NCBI GenBank assembly: GCA_903898725.1
Contig: CAIUGQ010000051.1
Location: forward strand, 1-6,739
Source: an uncultured Burkholderiales bacterium
GTDB taxonomy: Bacteria > Pseudomonadota > Gammaproteobacteria > Burkholderiales > Burkholderiaceae_E
Length of the DNA: 6,739 nucleotides
Reading direction: 5' to 3'
The notes beneath the pieces were generated by a model. The model saw only the letters and a program-made list of their open reading frames with translations, had not been told where the DNA came from and did not search any database. The position numbers and the translations under genes were made by a program. Positions 1 through 4,438 of the stretch are shown here, one piece after another. Each line of letters opens with the position of its first letter. The first letter of the stretch is position 1.

Positions 1-1839
1 CGGCAGCCCGAGCTTGTCGAACAGGATCTCGCCGAGCTGCTTCGGCGAACCGAGGTTGAACGGCTGACCGGCGGCCTCATGCGCACGCCGCTCGAGCTCG
101 ACCATCCGGGCACCGAGCTCGTCGGACTGGCGCGCCAGCGCGGCCGCGTCGACCAGCACGCCGGGCCGCTCCATGCGCTGCAGCACCACCGAGGTCGGGA
201 TCTCGATGCGACGGTAGATGTCCTCGAGCCTCGCGTCGGCCGCCACCTGCGGATACAGCGTCGCGTGCAGCTGCATCGTGACCTCGGCGTCCTCGGCCGC
301 GTACTCGGTCGCGCGATCGATCGCCACCTGCTCGAAGCCGATCTGCTTGGCGCCCTTGCCGGCCACCTCCTCGTAGGTGATCGTGCGCCGGCCCAGGTGC
401 CGCTCGGCCAGCGCGTCCATGCCGTGCGAGCGGTGCGCCTCGATCACGTACGACTGCAGCATGGTGTCGTGCTCGATGCCGCGCAGCACGATGCCGTGGT
501 TCTGCAGGACATGGGCGTCGTACTTCAGGTTCTGCCCGACCTTGCGACGCGCCGGGCTCTGCAGCCAGCCGGTCAGCCGCTCGAGCGTGCGCTCGCGATC
601 GAGCTGGTCGGGCGCGCCCGCATAGCGGTGCGCGAGCGGCACGTAGCAGGCGCGATATGGCTCGACGGCGAACGACAGGCCGACGATCTCGGCGGCCATC
701 GGGTCGAGCGAGGTGGTCTCGGTGTCGAAGGCGACCAGCGGCGCCGCCTCGATGACGGCGATCCAGCGCTCGAGCGCGGCCTCGTCGACGACGCACTCGT
801 ACTCGACCGGATGGGCAGCCGCGGCGACGCCCGGATCGGCGCTCGCGCCGTCGGGGACACCGGGCTCGCCGCCGTCGCCAGCCGCGGGCCCCGCGCCCCC
901 GGCGCCGGAGACGCCCGCGAAGAGCGAGCCCGACGACGGCGCGGCCGCGCGCTCGCGCGCCGCCGCGATCATCGAGCGCATCTCCCAGCGTTCGAACATC
1001 GTGCGCAGCGCCGGCGTGTCCTCGGGCTGCAGCACGAGGCTCGACTCGATCGACTCGAAGTGGTCCGTCAGGTCGCAGTCGGTCTTGATCGTCACCAGCG
1101 CGCGCGCGGTCGGCAGCCAGCCGAGGGCCGCGCGCAGGTTCTCGCCGACCACGCCGCCGATCTTGGGCGCCGCGGCCATCACGCCCTCGAGCGTGTCGTG
1201 CTCGGCGAGCCACTTGCAGGCGGTCTTGGGGCCGACCTTCGAGACGCCGGGCACGTTGTCCACGGTGTCCCCGACCAGCGACAGGTAGTCGATGATCCGC
1301 TCGGGCGGCACGCCGAACTTGGCGATCACGCCGTCGCGGTCCATCGGCTGCGGTGCCTCGCCCTGCCGGGTCATCGTGTCGACCAGCGTCACATGCGGAT
1401 TGACCAGCTGCGCGAGGTCCTTGTCGCCGGTGGCCACCAGCGTGCGCATGCCGCGCCGCCAGGCCTGCTCGGTCAGCGTGCCGATCACGTCGTCGGCCTC
1501 GATGCCCGGCACGTGCAGCAGCGGCCAGCCCATGGCCCGCACGAACGCATGGATCGGTTCGATCTGGGCCCGCAGGTCGTCGGGGGTGGCGGCGCGGTTC
1601 GCCTTGTACTGGTCGTAGAGGGCATCGCGGAAGGTCGGCCCCGGTGCATCGAACACCACGGCGGCGTACCGCACGTCGCCCGCCAGTTTGCGGTCGGCCC
1701 GGAGCCGCCGTAGCATCGAGACGACCCCTCGGATCGCGCCGGTGGGCTCCCCGGCACGCGTGCGCAGGTCGGGCAGCGCGTGGAAGGCGCGGTACAGGTA
1801 GCTCGACCCGTCCACCAGAAGAAGCGTTGGTTCAGACAT
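1..1839 (-). CDS. polA: DNA polymerase I, N-terminal 613 codons (3' end beyond left edge)
   Basis: DNA polymerase I removes RNA primers and fills gaps in Okazaki-fragment maturation and excision repair. Reading the minus strand from the ATG at 1839-1837 gives an uninterrupted frame to the left edge. The 5'-nuclease domain (about residues 1-295) shows VDGSSYLYRAFH (Asp10), FDAPGPTFRD (63-72), EADD (114-117), TGDKD (137-141) and GDTVDNVPGV (190-199). A Gly/Ala/Pro-rich linker follows at about 300-343. The 3'-5' exonuclease domain retains its metal ligands: DTET (Asp372, Glu374), GQNLKYD (Asp441) and YAAED (Tyr513, Asp517), so proofreading should be active, unlike in many Pol I proteins that lost it. 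The start of the polymerase domain is visible (535-613, including FNLGSPKQLGEILF), but motifs A, B and C lie beyond the edge. The start is supported by alignment of LLLVDGSSYLYRA with the E. coli N-terminus. No clear Shine-Dalgarno precedes it. Identification is certain; the state of the missing C-terminus is unknown. Confidence 0.97.
   Translation of the reverse strand, partial: MSEPTLLLVDGSSYLYRAFHALPDLRTRAGEPTGAIRGVVSMLRRLRADRKLAGDVRYAAVVFDAPGPTFRDALYDQYKANRAATPDDLRAQIEPIHAFVRAMGWPLLHVPGIEADDVIGTLTEQAWRRGMRTLVATGDKDLAQLVNPHVTLVDTMTRQGEAPQPMDRDGVIAKFGVPPERIIDYLSLVGDTVDNVPGVSKVGPKTACKWLAEHDTLEGVMAAAPKIGGVVGENLRAALGWLPTARALVTIKTDCDLTDHFESIESSLVLQPEDTPALRTMFERWEMRSMIAAARERAAAPSSGSLFAGVSGAGGAGPAAGDGGEPGVPDGASADPGVAAAAHPVEYECVVDEAALERWIAVIEAAPLVAFDTETTSLDPMAAEIVGLSFAVEPYRACYVPLAHRYAGAPDQLDRERTLERLTGWLQSPARRKVGQNLKYDAHVLQNHGIVLRGIEHDTMLQSYVIEAHRSHGMDALAERHLGRRTITYEEVAGKGAKQIGFEQVAIDRATEYAAEDAEVTMQLHATLYPQVAADARLEDIYRRIEIPTSVVLQRMERPGVLVDAAALARQSDELGARMVELERRAHEAAGQPFNLGSPKQLGEILFDKLGLP
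1688..1716 (+). promoter_or_regulatory. Candidate sigma70-type promoter for the LOG gene, inside polA
   Basis: TTGCGG (1688-1693), a 17-base spacer and TAGCAT (1711-1716) resemble a sigma70 promoter with a modest -35 (3/6) and -10 (4/6). A start near 1723 would give a leader of about 115 bases before the ATG at 1838. The TTT at 1687-1689 is the complement of AAA51, the only AAA Lys codon seen in polA. The TAG at 1711-1713 is the complement of CTA43, the only CTA seen there. This coincidence is the main support; the boxes alone would be weak. Confidence 0.3.
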
Positions 1840-2572
1840 GACGATCCGGAAGAAGGTGCCCCAGCTGCGGGCGATCGCACAGCCCGAACGCTCGACGGCA
1901 GTCAAGGCGCGAGAGTCGTGGCACGTGCTCGGGATTATTTCAGAGTTCGTCGAGGCCACCGAGAAGCTCGCCGACGTGCGCCCCGCGGTGTCGATCTTCG
2001 GCAGCGCCCGGATCAAGGAAGGCACCTTCTGGTACGAGCGCACCGTCGAGGTCGCGCGCCTGCTGTCGGACTCGGGCTTCGCGGTCATCTCCGGCGGCGG
2101 CCCCGGCATCATGGAGGCCGCCAACAAGGGCGCCTTCGACGGCAAGTCCGCCTCGGTGGGCCTGAACATCCAGCTGCCGTTCGAGTCGAGCGGCAACCCC
2201 TACCAGGACATCTCGCTCACCTTCCGCCACTTCTTCGCGCGCAAGGTGGCGTTCGCCAAGTACGCGAGCGCCTTCATCGCGACGCCCGGCGGCTTCGGCA
2301 CGCTCGACGAGCTGATGGAGGTGCTGACGCTGATCCAGACCAAGATGGGCCGCCGGATCCCGGTGATCCTGATGGGCACCGAGTTCTGGAAGGGGCTGAT
2401 CGACTGGATGCAGGGCACGCTCGCCGACGAGGGCATGATCTCCCCCGACGACATGAACCTGATCCGGGTGATCGACGACCCGAAGGAGGTCGTCGACGCG
2501 ATCTTCGACTTCTATCAGTCGCGCGGGTTCTACGCGACCACGCAGGATCGCGAGAGCAACCTGTACCTGTGA
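1838..2572 (+). CDS. LOG family protein (TIGR00730, Rossmann fold), probable nucleoside 5'-monophosphate phosphoribohydrolase
   Basis: This 244-residue cytosolic protein belongs to the LOG/TIGR00730 family, often mislabelled 'lysine decarboxylase'. Characterised LOG-type enzymes split nucleoside 5'-monophosphates (including cytokinin ribotides) into free base and ribose 5-phosphate. Whether this member prefers an ordinary purine or pyrimidine nucleotide cannot be read from sequence. Signature motifs are GSARIKEG (55-62), the phosphate-binding SGGGPGIMEAANKGA (85-99), HFFARK (131-136) and the family hallmark PGGFGTLDE (150-158) with its catalytic-type Glu158. The roughly 50-residue N-terminal extension before the Rossmann core (KVPQLRAIAQPER) resembles that of other proteobacterial members of about 240 residues, which supports the ATG at 1838. 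It is also the first ATG after an in-frame stop at 1799-1801. The ATG shares bases with the divergent polA ATG. Only a weak purine run (AGAAGAAG, 1817-1824) precedes it, too far upstream for a normal Shine-Dalgarno. The next gene on the strand is thrB, 63 bases downstream. Confidence 0.93.
   Translation: MTIRKKVPQLRAIAQPERSTAVKARESWHVLGIISEFVEATEKLADVRPAVSIFGSARIKEGTFWYERTVEVARLLSDSGFAVISGGGPGIMEAANKGAFDGKSASVGLNIQLPFESSGNPYQDISLTFRHFFARKVAFAKYASAFIATPGGFGTLDELMEVLTLIQTKMGRRIPVILMGTEFWKGLIDWMQGTLADEGMISPDDMNLIRVIDDPKEVVDAIFDFYQSRGFYATTQDRESNLYL
1934..1942 (-). promoter_or_regulatory. Candidate extended -10 promoter for polA, inside the LOG gene
   Basis: On the minus strand these bases read TGAAATAAT: an extended -10 TG plus AATAAT, five of six matches to TATAAT. 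A start site near 1927 would give a leader of about 88 bases before the polA ATG at 1839. The -35 region 17 bases away (TCGGTG, 1962-1957) is poor, as is tolerated for extended -10 promoters. In the LOG frame the same bases encode Ile33-Ile34-Ser35 as ATT ATT TCA. These are the only ATT codons among 19 Ile and the only TCA among 17 Ser in that gene, which suggests the DNA sequence itself is constrained. This is a motif-level inference. Confidence 0.4.
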
Positions 2573-2585
2573 CGGGGCGAGGGTC

Positions 2586-2598
2586 GCGGCGACGCCGC
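2586..2598. repeat. Short GC inverted repeat between the LOG gene and thrB
   Basis: GCGGC-GAC-GCCGC can form a five-base-pair hairpin with a three-base loop, or equivalently a GCGGCG/CGCCGC palindrome around one A. It starts 14 bases after the LOG stop codon and ends immediately before the thrB -10 candidate. No T run follows, so it does not look like an intrinsic terminator. It could be a weak pause hairpin, an operator half-site pair, or chance in GC-rich DNA. Confidence 0.3.
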
Positions 2599-2607
2599 TG
2601 CTAAACT
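2599..2607 (+). promoter_or_regulatory. Candidate extended -10 promoter for thrB
   Basis: TGCTAAACT matches the extended -10 form TGnTAnnnT and is the most AT-rich patch of the 63-base gap between the LOG gene and thrB. The start codon lies 28 bases downstream of its end, so a transcript starting near 2613-2615 would carry a leader of only about 22 bases, almost all pyrimidine. No convincing -35 hexamer is seen 16-18 bases upstream, which is acceptable for extended -10 promoters. It would let thrB and the membrane-protein gene be expressed separately from the LOG gene. Confidence 0.4.
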
Positions 2608-2610
2608 CCG

Positions 2611-2635
2611 CCCGCCTCCCCTCCTTCCCGCCCCC
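2611..2635 (-). other. Canonical G-quadruplex motif on the template strand abutting the thrB ATG
   Basis: The plus strand has C tracts at 2611-2613, 2618-2621, 2627-2629 and 2631-2635, separated by 4, 5 and 1 bases. The minus strand, which is the thrB template, therefore fits the pattern of four tracts of at least three G with loops of 1-7. The motif ends directly at the thrB start codon and occupies the position of a Shine-Dalgarno. Folding in the cell is untested, and C-rich leaders can arise by composition in such genomes. Confidence 0.4.
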
Positions 2636-3619
2636 ATGGCCGTCTTCACCCCCGTCGCGCGCGAGCAGCTCGACGGCTGGCTCGCCAGCCGGCCGGTGGG
2701 ACGCCTGCGCGGCTTCGCCGGCATCGCCGAGGGGATCGAGAACACCAACTACTTCGTCGAGACCGACGCGGGCCGCTGGGTGCTGACGCTCTTCGAGCGC
2801 CTCCCGCCCGAGCGCCTGCCCTTCCACCTCGACCTGATGCGCCACCTGGCGGCGCACGGCGTGCCCTGCCCCGACCCGGTCGCCGATGCATCGGGTGCGC
2901 TCTGGGGGCCGCTCGCCGGACGGCCCGCGGCCCTCGTCACCCGACTGCCCGGGCACGGCGTGCAGCAGCCCGCGCTCGCGCACTGCGCGCCGGTGGGCGC
3001 ACTGCTCGCGCGCATGCATGTCGCGGTGGCCGACTTCCCCGGCAGCCAGCCCAACCCCCGCGGCCCCGACTGGTGGCTCGAGGCCGGCGCGCGCCTCGCC
3101 CCGCTGCTGCCCGAGGCCCAGGCCCGGCTGCTCGCCGACGAGCTCGCCGCGCAGCGGGCCGCGCAGGCCGAGGCCGCCCATCGGACGCTGCCGCGCGGCG
3201 CGGTCCACGCCGACCTGTTCCGCGACAACGTGCTGTTCGACGGCGACGCGATCGGCGGCGTGATCGACTTCTGGTTCGCCGGCGTCGACACGCTGCTGTT
3301 CGACCTCGCGGTGACCGTCAACGACTGGTGCGTCGACGACGCCACCGGCGCGCTCGACGCCGAGCGCCTCGACGCCCTGCTCGGCGCCTATGTCGCCGTG
3401 CGCCCGCCGACCGGCGCCGAGCGCGCCTGCTGGCCGATCGCGATGCGCGCCGCCGCGCTGCGCTTCTGGCTGTCGCGGCTGGACGACCTGCACCGGCCGC
3501 GTCCGGCGCAGCAGCTCACCCCCAAGGATCCGGGCACGTTCGAGCGCATCCTGCTCGCGCGGCGCGCGCAGGTCCCGCCACTGCCCGCCGCGTGCGAGGG
3601 AGTCCACGCATGCAGGTAG
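2636..3619 (+). CDS. thrB: Homoserine kinase (APH-like, ThrB type II)
   Basis: The enzyme phosphorylates L-homoserine with ATP to O-phospho-L-homoserine, the substrate of threonine synthase, in the cytosol. At 327 residues it matches the choline/aminoglycoside-kinase-like ThrB of Pseudomonas and Betaproteobacteria, not the GHMP-kinase ThrB of E. coli. The N-terminal MAVFTPV is typical of the family and fixes the start at 2636. IAEGIENTNYF (30-40) and WVLTLFERL (48-56) form the nucleotide-binding N-lobe. The catalytic loop is VHADLFRDN (190-198: His191, Asp193, Asn198), followed by the metal-binding VIDFWFAG (Asp211) and DLAVTVNDWC (223-232). ALRFWLSRL (274-282) and LTPKDP (294-299) are also familiar from this group. 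No Shine-Dalgarno is present; the leader is almost pure pyrimidine. The last 10 bases overlap the downstream membrane-protein gene, suggesting translational coupling. No other threonine-pathway gene is in the window. Confidence 0.95.
   Translation: MAVFTPVAREQLDGWLASRPVGRLRGFAGIAEGIENTNYFVETDAGRWVLTLFERLPPERLPFHLDLMRHLAAHGVPCPDPVADASGALWGPLAGRPAALVTRLPGHGVQQPALAHCAPVGALLARMHVAVADFPGSQPNPRGPDWWLEAGARLAPLLPEAQARLLADELAAQRAAQAEAAHRTLPRGAVHADLFRDNVLFDGDAIGGVIDFWFAGVDTLLFDLAVTVNDWCVDDATGALDAERLDALLGAYVAVRPPTGAERACWPIAMRAAALRFWLSRLDDLHRPRPAQQLTPKDPGTFERILLARRAQVPPLPAACEGVHACR
3596..3602 (+). promoter_or_regulatory. Ribosome-binding site of the membrane-protein gene
   Basis: GAGGGAG lies within the last codons of thrB, with a seven-base gap to the ATG at 3610. 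It decides the start of the membrane protein and indicates that ribosomes reinitiate or initiate inside the thrB terminal region. Confidence 0.7.
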
Positions 3620-4437
3620 ACCGCATCCCGCCGCGCGCCGGCTGGCGCTGGATGGTCCAGGGCTTCCGTCTGCTGCGGCGCGAGCCGCTGGCGCTCTTCG
3701 GCACCGCGGCCGGCTTCATGCTGACGCTGGCGATCGCGGGGCAGGTGCCGCTGATCGGTCCGCTCGCGATCCCGGTGCTGATCCCGCTGCTGACCGTCGG
3801 CTTCATCCAGGCGGCGCGCACCGTCGACGAGGGCGGCAAGCCCCACCCCCTGATGCTCTTCGAAGGCTTCCGCGCGCGCAGCCGCGGCCGGCTCAGGCCG
3901 CTGCTGGTGCTCGGCGTGATCAATGCCGTGCTGAGCGCCTGCGCGATGGGCATCGCGCTGATCGCCGACGGCGGCACGCTGTTCCGCGCGATGACCGGCA
4001 CCATGGACCCGAGCGACCCGTCGATGCGCGACGGCGCGATGGCCTACGCGATGATCATCTTCGTGCTGCTGTCGGTGCCGATCCAGATGCTGATGTGGTA
4101 CTCGCCGCTCTTCGTTGCCTGGAACGGGCGACGTCCGGTCGAGGCGGTGTTCTTCAGCCTGATCGCCTGCTGGCGCAACCGCGCGGCCTTCCTCGTGTAC
4201 GGCGCGTCATGGGTGCTGGTGCTGCTCGCCGCGACGCTGGTGGTGCAGCTGCTGCGGGTCGCCCTGCCCGGCGATCTGGTCGGACTGCTGCTCGTGCCGG
4301 GCAGCCCGTTCTCGCCGGTCACGCTGCTGCTGATCGCGGCGCTCTACGGGTCGATCTGGCCGTCGTACCGGGATGCCGTCCACGATGGCCGGTCGGACAC
4401 GCCCGAGGCACCGCCCGCCCCGCTCCCGCCGGCCTGA
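3610..4437 (+). CDS. BPSS1780-like multi-pass inner-membrane protein, function unknown
   Basis: This 275-residue protein has a short cytosolic-looking basic N-terminus (RIPPRAGWRWMVQGFRLLRR, 5-24). About five or six hydrophobic segments follow, near residues 27-44, 47-68, 96-118, 143-165, 194-215 and 222-247. It ends in a hydrophilic Pro-rich tail (APPAPLPPA). No signal peptide, catalytic motif or transporter signature is recognisable. WYSPLFVAWNG (163-173) and the pattern of hydrophobic stretches resemble an uncharacterised betaproteobacterial family labelled BPSS1780, recalled from memory. The start ATG lies inside thrB in another frame and is preceded by a good ribosome-binding site, GAGGGAG at 3596-3602, seven bases upstream. 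This supports both the start and coupling to thrB. Its stop is one base from the stop of the convergent uvrD. Existence and membrane location are secure; family name is moderately secure; function is unknown. Confidence 0.85.
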   Translation: MQVDRIPPRAGWRWMVQGFRLLRREPLALFGTAAGFMLTLAIAGQVPLIGPLAIPVLIPLLTVGFIQAARTVDEGGKPHPLMLFEGFRARSRGRLRPLLVLGVINAVLSACAMGIALIADGGTLFRAMTGTMDPSDPSMRDGAMAYAMIIFVLLSVPIQMLMWYSPLFVAWNGRRPVEAVFFSLIACWRNRAAFLVYGASWVLVLLAATLVVQLLRVALPGDLVGLLLVPGSPFSPVTLLLIAALYGSIWPSYRDAVHDGRSDTPEAPPAPLPPA

Positions 4438-4438
4438 T

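Noticed and set aside
79..1713. A 544-codon open frame on the plus strand
   Set aside because: It lies antisense to polA, has Arg/Gly/His-rich composition with no recognisable domain, and is a typical GC-rich shadow of a gene with G/C third positions.
1838..2572. Lysine decarboxylase
   Set aside because: This is a historical misannotation of the PGGxGTxxE family. There is no PLP-binding lysine motif and the fold signature is that of LOG phosphoribohydrolases.
2586..2598. Intrinsic terminator for the LOG gene
   Set aside because: The stem is only five base pairs and is followed by TGCTAAACTCC rather than a T run.
1940..3607. A 555-codon open frame on the minus strand
   Set aside because: It spans antisense to two well-identified genes (the LOG gene and thrB), has low-complexity composition and no family motif. 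It is a composition artefact.
4402..4427. A third G-quadruplex motif near the 3' end of the membrane-protein gene
   Set aside because: One loop is nine bases, longer than the canonical maximum of seven, so only three tracts are properly spaced.
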